A stretch of 64,000 nucleotides of DNA from Mixophyes australis (GCA_036250195.1 JAVHZZ010000003.1:33944335-34008334); one strand, 5' to 3'; shown: positions 1-10,506, counted from the stretch's first letter. The notes: generated by a model from the letters alone, not told the origin. Translations and numbers: made by a program.

Positions 1-1
1 C

Positions 2-497
2 GCAGCATTTGTCATGCTTTATTTTGGAGCGTTTAGAGTAAGTGAGGTAGTGGCCTCTTCTAAGTCTTGTCCTTTGTCAGGAATGTTGGCGCAGCATGTT
101 ATTATTTCCCCTTCCTCAGTATGTTGTAAAATTAGGAGATCAAAGTCTGACCAGTTAGGTAGAGGGCAGTGGGTTACATTGGCCCCAAAGGTGGGTTTCT
201 TAGTTTGCCCTGTTGTTATTATGAACGAATTTGCTGTTATTCGTCCTGTGTCTGCAATTCCGTGGCTGGTGCATGGTGATGGTACCCCCCTCACCCGGGT
301 ACCAGTTTACGGCAGTGTTTAAGCGTACATTGTCTAAGCTGGGCTTGGACGGATCCCAGTTCGGCACTCATTCATTCAGAATTGGTGCTGCCACGTCTGC
401 AGCTTTGGCTGGGGCATCAGAACGGGCCATACAGGGTGTTGGCAGGTGGAAAACCAAGGTATATAAGCGTTATGTTCGTCCTGCTCTCCTTACCTAA
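2..497 (+). pseudogene. Tyrosine recombinase C-terminal domain, one frameshift
   Basis: This is the catalytic domain of a retrotransposon tyrosine recombinase, which integrates a circular DNA intermediate by strand exchange. The reading frame is already open at the window edge. The box I arginine lies in a GAFRVSE segment near position 40. The HxxR motif (HSFRIGAA) is near 370-393, and the catalytic tyrosine lies in VYKRYVRP close to the stop at 495-497. Positions 2-300 are read in one frame and the rest in another. The two join smoothly if one extra G in the run CGGGTACC near 297 is ignored, so a single-base insertion disables this copy. The N-terminal part is outside the window. The family call is firm. 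Placement in Ngaro rather than DIRS depends on the downstream direct repeats. Confidence 0.8.
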
Positions 498-823
498 ATC
501 TTCCTATCTTTTACCTATCTATCTCCTGCGGTGGTGGCACAGGTCTTAGACTTGCTCGGGCCTTTGGAGGTCGGGCTCGAAGGGCTTTCTCCATTTTTTT
601 CCCACTGGGTTTTATGGTTTCACCTTCGTCTGTGCCTCCGCCCAAAACCTTTTTCCTTCTTTTGTCGGTGTGGGCGTGTTCTTGGGTGTTTGTGTCTGGT
701 GTGCTGAGCATTTGTTAGCTCTTGTGCTTTCTGTGGTTTTGTCAAGTTCAAATTTTCAACATCATAGGGGCTCTCTGAGTTCCGTTTTCTGGATGTATGA
801 ACACGTATGGTTGCTGATGACTA
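498..823 (+). other. Non-coding spacer inside the Ngaro-like element
   Basis: This stretch separates the recombinase stop from the hydrolase ORF and has no credible ORF. Its 3' edge runs into a pyrimidine-rich tract ending in CCCTACAG at 841-848, which looks like a splice acceptor for the hydrolase exon. A matching donor could not be fixed by eye. Confidence 0.5.
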
Positions 824-1438
824 ATGTTTGGTTTTCTCCACCCTACAGACCATCGGACCCCGCTGCGCATCTGGGTGCTGGGACACTCTTATATTCACTG
901 GGCTCGATTGCACAGGGCAGCTAAGGATACTTCTCTGTTTAAGGGGGCAATGGTAGTGCAGTGGATAGGTCGTAGAGGTCTTAGATGGTCTGGTTTTCGG
1001 CATCTCCTGAGTAGTTATGTTGTCGTTCAAGGGGTACCCCAGGTCCTAGTTATTCATCTGGGTGGTAATGACATAGGAGGGTGCAAGTCGGTGGATTTGA
1101 TTTTGCGTATCCAGGAGGACTTGGCTTGGGTGCAAGCATCTTGGCCTTCCCTTGTCATTTGCTGGTCGGATATTGTGCCAAGGATGGCTTGGCGTGCGTT
1201 TCCTGAAGGGCGTGTTGCTGATGGAGTAAGGAGGAAAATTAATTCGGTTGTGTCACGGTTTTTACGTTCCATGGGTGGTTGGCGGATTGTACACCCGAGT
1301 ATTCGTTATCAGAGCCCCTCGCTATATAGGGAGGACGGAGTTCATTTGAGCGATGAAGGCATGGTTATTTTTGTTCAGGATATTTATGTGTTTTTAGCAT
1401 CAGAAGGTTTTAGTATGGTGGCGGGCCGCGGATCCTAG
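824..1438 (+). CDS. SGNH/GDSL-type hydrolase of the Ngaro-like element
   Basis: The 204-residue ORF has the SGNH hydrolase blocks in order. Block I is LGHSY with the nucleophile Ser22. Block III is HLGGND with Asn82 and the preceding glycines. Block V is REDGVHLSDEG with Asp171 and His174. Enzymes of this fold hydrolyse esters, and hydrolases of this type are known as an extra ORF in vertebrate Ngaro elements, where their role in retrotransposition is unclear. The first ATG gives the stated start, but a splice acceptor-like CCCTACAG ends at 848 and conserved sequence begins just after it, so the natural N-terminus may be spliced. The ORF has no internal stop and ends eleven bases before repeat B1. 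The catalytic residues are all present, so the product could be functional even though the recombinase is frameshifted. Confidence 0.8.
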   Translation: MFGFLHPTDHRTPLRIWVLGHSYIHWARLHRAAKDTSLFKGAMVVQWIGRRGLRWSGFRHLLSSYVVVQGVPQVLVIHLGGNDIGGCKSVDLILRIQEDLAWVQASWPSLVICWSDIVPRMAWRAFPEGRVADGVRRKINSVVSRFLRSMGGWRIVHPSIRYQSPSLYREDGVHLSDEGMVIFVQDIYVFLASEGFSMVAGRGS

Positions 1439-1449
1439 GGATCCGGGCG

Positions 1450-1923
1450 TGGCCGGAAAAGCAGTACAGTCGACGGTCAGTGGTTTGGGCCCACATTACG
1501 GTATTGGGCATGGTGAACCCGCCTCCCTTCAAGTGAATCGGCTATTAGTCTCGGTTTCAGGCACCGCCCTTGTGGGCTGCCCTGTGGTTGCTTCCAGTAT
1601 AGCCCAGAGGAGGGGCGGGTTCGGTAGATTCAGGACGTGGTGCCCCGTCCAGGTAGATATGTGCGCCCGGGGTTTGATTGGTTGGTCCCCCACTTGAACC
1701 CAGGGGTTTGGTTGTTCCCCAGTTTGTAGTCCTAAGGATATGCTAGGACAGTTGGGTTTTGCCTGGCACACGTCGGACTGACTGCTTATTTCACCTCCAC
1801 CATGTTTATGAATAAATCATTTATTTGTGCCCTATTTCAGGTCTCGTGTCATTAATTCAGGTTATAAGTGATAAGATGAAGGAGGTAAAGAGGTTAAGGT
1901 ATCAGACATAAGACTTTTATAAG
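1450..1923 (+). repeat. Split direct repeat B1
   Basis: This 474-base block recurs at 2214-2687. Differences I see are T for C near 1477 and A for G near 1532. ORFs read across the block are identical in both copies and have no recognisable domain, so I treat them as non-coding. Confidence 0.85.
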
Positions 1924-2213
1924 AACTGAGATCTGCATAGGACCGAAGGATAATAAAAGCTTTGCTGTATCTTTAACTGAGCTATTCTCTGGAGTGTTAA
2001 CAGTTAATCTTTGGGTACGCCCATCTGGTGTCATAGGGGAGGGGTTTAGGACTATAAGTTGGATGGGCGGAGTTTGCTCAGTCCTTGGCAGTTTGGAAGT
2101 TGCCCACCCACCCTCCCTGTTTCGTTTGATGAGAGAAGGACGCAACTGGATGCTCTGTTGATGGATATCAGCGTTGGCAACAGCATATCTCTCAGTGAAG
2201 ACGGATGGAGTTA
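1924..2213 (+). repeat. Putative A2 segment of the split repeat
   Basis: This 290-base segment lies between the two B copies. In the Ngaro plan it should match the A1 repeat at the element's 5' end, which is outside the window, so the identity is inferred from position. Confidence 0.6.
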
Positions 2214-2687
2214 TGGCCGGAAAAGCAGTACAGTCGACGGCCAGTGGTTTGGGCCCACATTACGGTATTGGGCATGGTGAACCCGCCTCCCTTCGAGTGA
2301 ATCGGCTATTAGTCTCGGTTTCAGGCACCGCCCTTGTGGGCTGCCCTGTGGTTGCTTCCAGTATAGCCCAGAGGAGGGGCGGGTTCGGTAGATTCAGGAC
2401 GTGGTGCCCCGTCCAGGTAGATATGTGCGCCCGGGGTTTGATTGGTTGGTCCCCCACTTGAACCCAGGGGTTTGGTTGTTCCCCAGTTTGTAGTCCTAAG
2501 GATATGCTAGGACAGTTGGGTTTTGCCTGGCACACGTCGGACTGACTGCTTATTTCACCTCCACCATGTTTATGAATAAATCATTTATTTGTGCCCTATT
2601 TCAGGTCTCGTGTCATTAATTCAGGTTATAAGTGATAAGATGAAGGAGGTAAAGAGGTTAAGGTATCAGACATAAGACTTTTATAAG
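2214..2687 (+). repeat. Split direct repeat B2 and element 3' end
   Basis: Second copy of the 474-base block. Its last shared bases, ATAAGACTTTTATAAG, mark the likely 3' end of the element, because the two copies diverge immediately afterwards. Confidence 0.83.
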
Positions 2688-2959
2688 TCATAGTGCCATT
2701 CACACATATTTATATTAGAAATGGGCAGTTTGGATTCAGAGATATCCGACAGATCCGAATGTTGGGATACTCGTGCCAAATTCGGATCTGAAAACATGGC
2801 AAAACTTAATTTCCAGGAATATGTCAGATCTTACGAGTTTATATCTTCTATATATAACCCTCCCTCCTGTTCTCAGCTGCCATTTTAGAATTGATAGCAT
2901 GTGAGTAGGACGTTTGCTGCAATTGTGTGCTTATAAAGTAAAGATGATCACTGACCCCC

Positions 2960-3075
2960 GTGTTTTGGTTTTGGTTTTGGTTTTGGATCTGGATTACCTT
3001 CATGTTTTGGTTTTGGTTTTGGCAAAACCGCCCTTGCTTGTTTTGGTTTTGGTTTTGTTTGGTTTTGTTTTGCAA
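2960..3075 (+). repeat. TTTTGG-rich subterminal repeats of hAT family 2
   Basis: Runs of GGTTTT and TTTTGG occur three times here, interrupted by short unique segments. Complementary CCAAAA runs appear near the plus-strand termini at 7084-7130 and 43060-43080, so this is a subterminal feature of the family rather than a telomere. Confidence 0.7.
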
Positions 3076-3282
3076 TTTGTTAAAAAAATTTTTTTTTTTT
3101 GGCTAAAATAAAATAATTTAGTGCTCCACCTGTTTCTTGGATAAGTGAGGTAATTCTACAGCTAATAGATTTCAACGAGCGCTGACCCCCCCGGGATGTG
3201 TGCTTTTATCAGACACACACCAATCCAGGGTGCCAGACAACACACTAAAAAGAGCTATCGAAATTCATAGCCTAAAAGGCAG

Positions 3283-4030
3283 TTTGGTGTCTATCTGTAT
3301 ATTACACCCTACAGTTATAGTTAAATGAAAAAAAAAAAAAGCAGCCTGCAAACACTGTACGATCAATAGAAACGCCCAAAGCATCTTTTCTGTTTGGCTG
3401 TAGTGTACACACAAACCTTATTAGTGCAAATATTGAAAAATACAGTTTAATCCCTGGTAGGCAGTCCTTATTCTAACACTTGCCTGCAAATTCTACAGAC
3501 AAGCCTGCTTGTCTTCCTCTCCATCTTTAACTATTGGCAATGTAGCCATCGTCTTTGGGTGTATATTATACCCTACACTTATAGTTAAATACAAAAAATC
3601 CCAGCCTGCATAGACTGTACAATAAAATAGAAATGGACAAAGGCAGTTTGTTGTCTGTCTGTATCTAACACCCTCCACTTGTAGTTAAATAGAAAAAAAA
3701 CCAGCCCGCATAGACTGTATAATAAAATAGGAATGGACAAAGTCAGTTTGGTGTCTGTCTGTATCTGACACCCTCCACTTGTAGTTAAGTAGAAAAAAAA
3801 CCAGCATGCATAGACTGTACAATAAAATAGAAATGGCCAAAGGCAGTTTGGTGTCTGTCTGTATCTCACACCCTCCAGTTGTAGTTAAATAGAAAAAACC
3901 CAGCCTGCATAGACTGTACAATAAAATAGAAATGGGCAAAGGCAGTTTGGTGTCTATCTGTGTATGACACCCTACACTTATAGTGACATTGACAAAACAG
4001 CAGCCTTTAAAGACTGTACGTTAAATAGAA
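3283..4030. repeat. 100-bp tandem repeat in the hAT-2 3' region
   Basis: A unit of about 100 bases starting AGGCAGTTTGGTGTCTGTCT recurs near 3641, 3741, 3841 and 3940, with more diverged flanking units at about 3283 and 3545. It lies just downstream of the minus-strand transposase. Short Phe/Tyr-rich ORFs across it are products of the repeat. Confidence 0.8.
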
Positions 4031-4076
4031 ATGCCCCAAGTCCCATTCCTGTTTGGGGGTAGATTACACCCTACAC

Positions 4077-5320
4077 TTATAGTGAAAGTTTTAAAAAGAT
4101 GTTGTCGTAATCATCTTCAGCATCATCCTCACCCTCATCAGTGTGTACATCATCATCACAGACTATTAATTCATCTCCGCTGGAATCCGCCATTAGAGAA
4201 CTGTAAGTGCTTGGATGACTTTGATGGTAAGGGTCTTCCCCGTGGAAGATGTAGTTCATTTTGATGAACATCATCTTTTCCACATTTTTCGGAAGTAACC
4301 TCCTACGTCGATCACTGACAAGGTTCCCGGCTGTGCTGAATGCTCTTTTAAAGTACACACTGGAGGGTGGGAAGCTTAGGTATTGCAAAGCAAGTTTGTA
4401 CATGGGTTTCCAAATGGCTTGCTTTTCTCCCCAGTAAGAAAAGGGACTGTCTGACATTTCCATATCAATTATCTCTTGAAAATAATCTTCCACCATCCTT
4501 TGCATGTTAATAGAAGGATTGTATGGAGTTATGGGCAAGGTCACACATTTTTTGGTAAAATCTTTCAAACCAGCCCAGATGTCAAACTGTTGTGGTCTGC
4601 CCCCTGCGTCATCCCTGCTTCGCTTTGGAGAGTAAAAATTTTTCCGTGCAGCAGCTGCTTCAGAAACTGAAGGAGGAGACGTCGTCAAGCCAAGGCCCAG
4701 TTCAGCGGACAACTTGCTGACCAATAGCTCCTTGCAAAGGTTCACATCTCGGTCGTTTTGTAGCAAAGAATCAATGTAGGTCTTAAACCTAGGATCAAGC
4801 ACAGTCACCAAAACGTAGTGATCCGAGTTCAAGATTTTAATGACTCTTGGATCATTGCGAAGCGAATTAAGTACTTGATATACAAGGCCAATATACTTTG
4901 CGGAATTGCTTGCTTTCATCTCCTCCTTCAGTTTGTCAAGCTGCTTTTCCATTAGTCGAATTAAGGGAATGACTTGTCTCAAGCTAGCAGAGTCTGAACT
5001 CACTTCACACGCCACAGCTTCAAATGGTTTCAGCACCTTGCACAGCACAGAAAGGATTCTCCACTGTGTAAGAGTGAAATACATCCCCCCTCCTTTCCCA
5101 ATGTCATGGCTTGTGCAATACGCTTGAATGGCTTTGCACTGTTACTTCGTCCTCTGAAGGGTGGAATTCCACCTTGTTAACATCTCTTGCTTAAGTTTGT
5201 GGCAGGGCAAGTTAAATTGTTCTTGGAGCTGCTGCAATCTCCTACATGCTGTGGCAAAATGTCAGAAATGTCTCGAAACAGGGAATGTGATGGAATTCAC
5301 CCAGCTGTAGTGGAATTCTG
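4077..5320 (-). pseudogene. hAT family 2 transposase, C-terminal half
   Basis: An uninterrupted frame (4077-5084) covers the C-terminal half of a hAT transposase. A more decayed upstream part, containing the TRWNSTL segment near 5165, extends to about 5320. Recognisable segments are VLDPRFK, then DSPFSYWGEKQAIW, then the dimerisation block SSVYFKRAFSTAGNLVSDR and an acidic tail ending at a natural stop. In the family-1 transposase in this window the equivalent motif is SERVFS, with the likely catalytic Glu. Here that position reads FKRAFS, so the acidic residue is replaced by Lys. The N-terminal half, BED finger and both catalytic Asp regions are missing. It cannot encode an active transposase. 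Confidence 0.85.
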
Positions 5321-5890
5321 CAGCATGGCATCATTACGCTCCCATAGAGGAGATGTCAAGACGAGAGACTGGTCGGATAGCAAGAAGATCATGTATGCAA
5401 CCTTCGCCCTTTCGGACAAAAAGTTTCCTGGGTAGAACTTGAGCAAGATTGACCATTGGTTGAGAAATCCCTGACATTTCTTAGGGTCTCAATCAAATTT
5501 GTCTGGAGCAGGGTTGTGCAAATTAGAGGCTGAAGAGATCACCGTAGATGGAAAAGGCGAAAGAGAAACCTGTACAGGAGGGGTCAGATTGGCTTGAATG
5601 GTGGTCAGGCGAGTTGCCAGCCCTTGTAGGCAATGAAGGAGCTGAGCCTGGTTCAATTTTTCCTGAAAAGCAAGATACTGAAGGTGTGAGGTGACGGATC
5701 TCCAGCGGTGTCCATGTTGTGGGCTACAGTTTTTTGTCATGACACACAAGGAAAAAGGGACATTCATCTGCTAACAGTTGGTTCAACTGGACAACAAGGC
5801 TTGCAGTCTAACATGCCCCCGGTGTTCACCAGGGACACCTGTAACAAGGTTTGGCCTTCGCTTTGTGGAACCTGCCACCACACTAGGTGA
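5321..5890 (-). pseudogene. Sushi-like Ty3/Gypsy gag fragment
   Basis: Read on the minus strand, a start MDTAGDP at 5715 is followed by a segment with HCLQGLATRL and IQANLTPP, then a PDKFD block, then, after frame changes, residues resembling the capsid N-terminal region (RAKVAYMIFLLS, SPLWE). This order is typical of gag in Sushi-class Ty3/Gypsy elements, the lineage related to PEG10-like host genes. The frame is broken several times and there is no protease or polymerase. About 175 bases upstream of the start resemble an untranslated leader. It is embedded in hAT-2 copy A. Precise borders and any target duplication are not resolved. Confidence 0.7.
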
Positions 5891-6109
5891 ACCCTCAATG
5901 AGATAGGCAAAGGACGTACTGTAACCTTGCAAAGGTAATCGGTTTGTTAAAAAAAATGTTCAGTTTTGTTTTGGTTGTGCTATCAAACACAGCATTCTGT
6001 TTTGTGGCCGCTTACTAGTACAGATGAGATACTGCTCCTCACACAATTGCCTTCACAGTCAAACACTTGGAATTGAAAAGCAAGACTTTTTTTTTGGGGG
6101 GGGGGGGGG
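5891..6109. other. Unassigned segment with poly-G tract
   Basis: No gene is visible. A T-run followed by a G-run of roughly 17 bases ends at about 6112, at the join to the plus-strand hAT-2 segment. Confidence 0.4.
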
Positions 6110-7151
6110 GGGTGCTGCTCAGAGTCAAACACAGGCTACTACTCTGTTTTGCTAGGTTAACTAAGAAGCATACCTGTGTCACTGTTGGTAAAACTCAGAA
6201 ATGTCATAGCAAAATGGCTCATCCCTCTAAGACTCTCCCCAGGATTCCTCATTGCTGATAATGGAGTGAACATTGTGTGCACATTACGACTGGGTGAATT
6301 TCAACATGTAACACAATAAGCTTTATTGTTCAGCATTTCTTAAAAAAACAAAGGTTGGTGCAGGAGATGCTGTCCGTGGCCCATAAAATTACTAGGCATT
6401 TTCAGCATCCAGTGACCACATGTAGAACATTGCAGCAACTTAAAAAAGCGACCTGAATTACACACTTTATATGCTTCAGTAAGTAGAGGAACAACAACAA
6501 GCTATCAAGGCCTTCACAGCAAACCATGAGATAGGGAGAGGGGGGACATATTACTACTCCAGCGCAGTTGAGAATTCTTTTGATTTTATGGGCTCTGGCC
6601 ACCTGGGTGTGCTTCTAAAATTACAATGTATTACTGCTGCTGCTGTCCTTCAATGTGTCACACATACTGTCTAACGTTGAGAATAACAAATACGTTCCTT
6701 GTCTTTCTTAAACCGTTTCACTTCTGAGTTTTCCCACCTATCAGCCCATAACCTGTATGTTTTAAAGGTGTCCTTTACTTTATTAAGCTGCCATCCTATC
6801 TGCAACTGTGTGTCACTATGTTTCATAGGGATTGTATAAGTTATTACTCTGTCATGTATTTGTGCCGATGTTCTGCCGCTAATTTCAGCCAGCCAGCTTT
6901 CCGCAGCCTTTGGCCAATATTGGTGAAAATTTTGACAGTTGTGAAGAGGTGATTAGAAAATAGACTGTAAGCAACTGTAAATGGATGTTAATGCTATATA
7001 TAGTAATGTGGAAACAAAAACTACTCAAAATTACATGAGTTTAACCTTTTCTTGTCCAAAACCTAAATATATGAGGATTTTTGGCCAAAACCAAAACACG
7101 GAGATGGTTTTAGAATCAAAACCAAAATACAGGGGTCTGCGCATATCTCTA
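6110..7151 (+). pseudogene. hAT family 2 transposase fragment plus 3' end
   Basis: Plus-strand remnants include a block read as AKWLIPLRLSPGF followed by ADNGVNIV, corresponding to the second catalytic Asp region of the family-1 transposase. After this the reading frame decays through sequence alignable by eye with 36935-37200. The last 250 bases match the 3' end of hAT-2 copy B, including CAGCCTTTGGCC and CCAAAA runs. Frameshifts and stops are frequent. Confidence 0.65.
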
Positions 7152-8140
7152 ATTTCTATATATAAGCTAGTTAAATATAAATCACGTTCTTGAGCCTAAT
7201 TGTCCTCCTGGCATCAGTTTTCAGTGTGTGCACTGCTCGGGGGACCTTTGCCTTTGTCATGGTAAGTGGTCTTGCAGGTCTGGCAAGTCAAGTTGGAGCG
7301 AGAGAGAGGAAGATCGGAACAAGAGCTCACCCTGTAAAGGTACCACCTCTAACCCTAGAACCCATAAGTCCACTTGTCACCTTCAGGGTATCACACTAAC
7401 ATATTGTTTTTCGTGATTGACTGTATGCTTGTCATGTCATAAGCATTTAAATATTGGGAAATTTGTTATTGTATGTCAACATGTTCAGAATAAATTAGAT
7501 ACCAGAAGGATAACGGTCATATCTGTGTGTATTCTCCTTCATTTTAATCAGTTTCTAGATCCTTCAGATGCCTGTAACCTGTAACACCCACAAAACGGCC
7601 GCATCCACTGTGTGTGTAGACAATATGTACACTTAAGTATTGTACAAATTTTCATTTGGTGGCTAGGGTGAAAATATCTGTCCAAACTCTGCATATTAGC
7701 CAGCAATCTGTGTTTACTCATTCTTGGTGGAAAAAGAATATTTTGGTTCATCTCCTTCTCTTCAGTTGTAAGGGCCTGCTTTCAGTAAGGTTTAGCAGCC
7801 ACTTTACAAGCCGTATGGCGAAGACAGGGGAGACCGCTTGGTCATAGACCTCAATGATCCTTGGGCAATTTTCTGCTTTAAAAGCAGCTGATATGCAGTC
7901 AGCTTGTCCTGGGAATAAATGTATCAAGTATTTGTGTCCTACATGGTTAAGCAGCCAGTATTTTCCTTATGTACAAAATAATAAACTAATTTGCACCTCT
8001 CGAATTGTAACATGGTTTTGTCCAGGAGAAAACTTACTCTGCCTACAATGGATTCCTCCATGTTGGAAGATACAGTAGAACCTCTACCACTCTAGAAAAG
8101 TAAGGTCTTGTCTGTGTGTCTGTTTCATGTGTTTTGTGTT
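7152..8140. other. Unannotated AT-rich DNA
   Basis: I see no gene or bounded repeat. A short open segment around 7226-7400 (a Cys-rich reading) is preceded by TTTTCAG and contains a GTAAGT, but the reading is too short and compositionally odd to call an exon. Confidence 0.4.
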
Positions 8141-8149
8141 GTGGTTTTT

Positions 8150-8455
8150 AGGATTGGGCAAAATTTTGACACTCTGCCTTGGTGCTGCTGCGCTGTATAC
8201 TGAGGGTACTGGAGCTGCATTGTATCCTGGGATTTGGGAATTGCACTGTATACTGAGGGCATGGCAGCTCTACATATATCGGGGACAGTGATGGGGTTGT
8301 ACTATATAAGGCCATGGAGGCACTGGTGTATACTGTGAATATGGGAGGTATACTAAATACTGAGAGCTTTCGAGCAATACTGTAAGCATGGTAGATTTGG
8401 GAGCCATACTGTGGGCATGGAAGCTTTACTGTATAATGTGGACATGGCAGGTGAC
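8150..8455. repeat. Degenerate minisatellite-like repeat
   Basis: Phrases such as TGTATACTGAGGGCATGG and ATACTGTGGGCATGG recur with strong decay, suggesting an old tandem array with a period of a few tens of bases. No ORF of note. Confidence 0.5.
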
Positions 8456-9440
8456 ATCACAGCTGATTCACACTTGCATTTTCTCATCTGTGCATGAATT
8501 ATGCATCAAATAAGGTGATCTTTTTTTTTTTAAATGTGTTTGCCTTTCATTTAATACTTTCATTTAAACACCATACAATTGACTGAATGGGAACGGAGCA
8601 AAAAATGCAACGTGCTACATTGGAAATGTGGTAAAACATTATTTTGTCAATGCAGAGAATGAAATTGCGCTCTTGAGTAGATAAATATCAGCTTACAACA
8701 TTATCTATCCAATTTGCATGTATAAAAGAAAACTGAAAACCAGTTATAAAGTGCATTCAGACTGTTCAGTGGGCCAAGCACACACTAGTTTGGCCACAGA
8801 GTCCCACATGCAAAATGTCAGCCCTCCACTGATGTGAGTTAAAGCAACTCAATAACACTTGTGCTGCATGTAGATAGCTGCACTGCAGCTAAAACATGAT
8901 TATTTTACCTAGTGAATAAAATAAGATGAGAATGAATTTGTGAGAAGGATGATAGATGAGTGAACCCGATAATGATACATAAATTATATACAAAATGTGA
9001 TACACAGTGCTCATAAGCTCTTTTAATGTAAAATATTGGTTAATGGGAACCTCTAAAGACATGCCTCACAAGATAACTTTATATAAACACCCATGTGACA
9101 CTCTCGCTGGTGCCTCGGTCATGATTTAAAATGGTTGTTGTTCTTGCATCTTGAATGCAAGTATTGAGAGACTTTTACAAAATCCACGTGAAGTCACAAA
9201 CATATATTATTATGTATATTCACATAGTTTTGGTGACAAAAACCTGTCTGACCACTGAATTGCAGGAATTGTAGAAAACCTAATGACAGTACATGTTACA
9301 TACCTGTCGATCTTGTGACTAATACCTCCAGGGACATATTGCTGATGGGCGAGTACATCTAAGTTCTCCATCTGCTGAACAATCTTGCCAGATATATTGG
9401 TATTTCAAAGTACCTATGGCAGGAGCACTGCACATGGCCA
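8456..9440. other. Unannotated AT-rich DNA
   Basis: No gene, RNA or bounded repeat is recognised. Confidence 0.4.
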
Positions 9441-9444
9441 TAAT

Positions 9445-9745
9445 GTCCATTAGATTGCAAGCTCACACGAGCAGGTCTCTCTCTCACCCTGTCATCTGGT
9501 CCACTCCTCATCTATGTCCTTGTATTATACCTCTTGCATGTTTTGCTGAGGCTTGTTTCACAATTTGCAGTTCTCTCTGTTTTAGTTTGACCAGTCCAAC
9601 TTGTTTGTTTTTATACAGCATTTTATATAATCAATTTTTCTATCTTTCTTGTTTGTTTATATTAACTCTAATTGTTTTTAATGATATTTCGCCGACTAAA
9701 ACATGTGTATTACCATTTTAACCAATATTAATAAAGATTTATCTT
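9445..9745 (+). repeat. SINE/LINE-tail-like repeat remnant
   Basis: It begins with AGATTGCAAGCTCACACGAG, similar to the GTAAGCTCT...GCAGGGCCCTCT core of the tailed repeat at 26178, and ends with AATAAAGATTTATC. A segment around 9565-9605 recurs imperfectly at about 10007-10045, so two fragments of one repeat family lie here. Confidence 0.4.
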
Positions 9746-10085
9746 TTAACAATACATATTATCAATTAATAAGAATAAGAGGAGCACCTTCAATATATGA
9801 GAATCTCTTCCTGTCTTCTAATTTAATCATGGTTTCCATTCCCTAGGGAAGCACCCGCTGCTCAAATGAATAATGATGAATATTATTTAATTTTAATACG
9901 AATTTATTTAATTTTGAACAGTATATTCACAATACTGTGCTATCCCTCATAACCGTGGAAAATAATCTGTGCGGAGATTCTTTTTTCCCTTTTTCCCTTT
10001 ATATGGTAGTTCTCCCTGTTTTAGTGTGACCAGCCCAAGTTGGCATAGCCAAGTTGACACTTTTGCCGTTTTACTCCCTTTCTTA

Positions 10086-10506
10086 AGCTGGGTACACACT
10101 ACAGAAATTTTGACCAACTTTTTATGCCGAGCGATTTTACATGCGATCGATGGTCCAATCGCTCAGTCCATGGACTGCATACACACTAGCCTTGTTTAGG
10201 ATGATAAAGGGAAGAGCAGACGTCCCTTTAGCGACTTTTTACAGCCATGTTGTCGTGAGCAATGACTGTAATTTCGTACTCACTGTTGTGGATCGGTCGG
10301 AAGTTTATACACACTACACAGCGAAAACGAGATTGGACTGAAAATATTAAACGGTACGACCAACCAAATGAGGCGATAATCGTCCATTTGGGCAGACTTT
10401 CGACCATTGTGTAACTGTATACACTGACCCGACTTTTGAACGAGCGGTCGTATGTCGGCTGTTTGAGCCGATTATTGGACGAAAACAGTGTAGTGTGTAC
10501 CCAGCT
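10086..10506. mobile_element. MITE with AGCTGGGTACACACTACA inverted repeats
   Basis: The 421-bp element has perfect terminal inverted repeats of about 18 bp (left AGCTGGGTACACACTACA) and is flanked by TTA on both sides (10083-10085, 10507-10509). A 3-bp TTA duplication suits the PIF/Harbinger superfamily. There is no coding capacity. A related element is at 28296. Confidence 0.75.

Larger units (their letters stand above)
1..2687 (+). mobile_element. Ngaro-like tyrosine-recombinase retrotransposon, 3' portion
   Basis: The order of parts is a recombinase C-terminus, an SGNH hydrolase ORF, then two near-identical direct repeats separated by unrelated sequence. This matches the A1-ORFs-B1-A2-B2 split-repeat plan known for Ngaro retrotransposons, where the repeats template an extrachromosomal circle used by the recombinase. 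B1 is 1450-1923, A2 is 1924-2213 and B2 is 2214-2687. B1 and B2 are offset by exactly 764 bases, and I noticed only two mismatches over 474 bases, which suggests a young insertion. A1, gag, reverse transcriptase and RNase H would lie upstream of the window and are not visible. The family assignment rests on architecture plus the recombinase/hydrolase pair. Confidence 0.78.
2716..7151 (+). mobile_element. hAT family 2, rearranged copy A
   Basis: The left edge begins TAGAAATGGGCAG and the right edge ends CATATCTCTA, resembling the TAGRGATG ends of hAT elements. The flanking octamers are ATTTATAT (2708-2715) and ATTTCTAT (7152-7159), seven of eight matching, as expected for a hAT 8-bp target duplication. 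The first 215 bases resemble the 5' end of copy B near 34.7 kb. From about 2935 to 5320 the sequence is a 3' half on the minus strand, and from about 6110 to the end a 3' half on the plus strand, so an internal inversion or fusion of two copies is required. A Gypsy gag fragment sits between them. It is non-functional. Confidence 0.65.

Noticed and set aside
1449..2461. Two nearly identical 80-95 residue ORFs suggesting a tandem gene pair
   Set aside because: They lie in the duplicated non-coding B repeats of the Ngaro-like element and have no domain signature.
2960..3075. Interstitial telomere sequence
   Set aside because: The unit is GGTTTT with irregular spacing, not TTAGGG, and it recurs at hAT-2 ends.
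3493..3939. Overlapping Phe/Tyr-rich minus-strand ORFs resembling membrane proteins
   Set aside because: They repeat every 100 bases with the tandem array and encode the same phrase each time.
7226..7416. Possible small Cys-rich exon next to a GTAAGT
   Set aside because: The acceptor-to-donor interval is only about 38 bases, overlapping frames are equally open, and there is no recognised domain.
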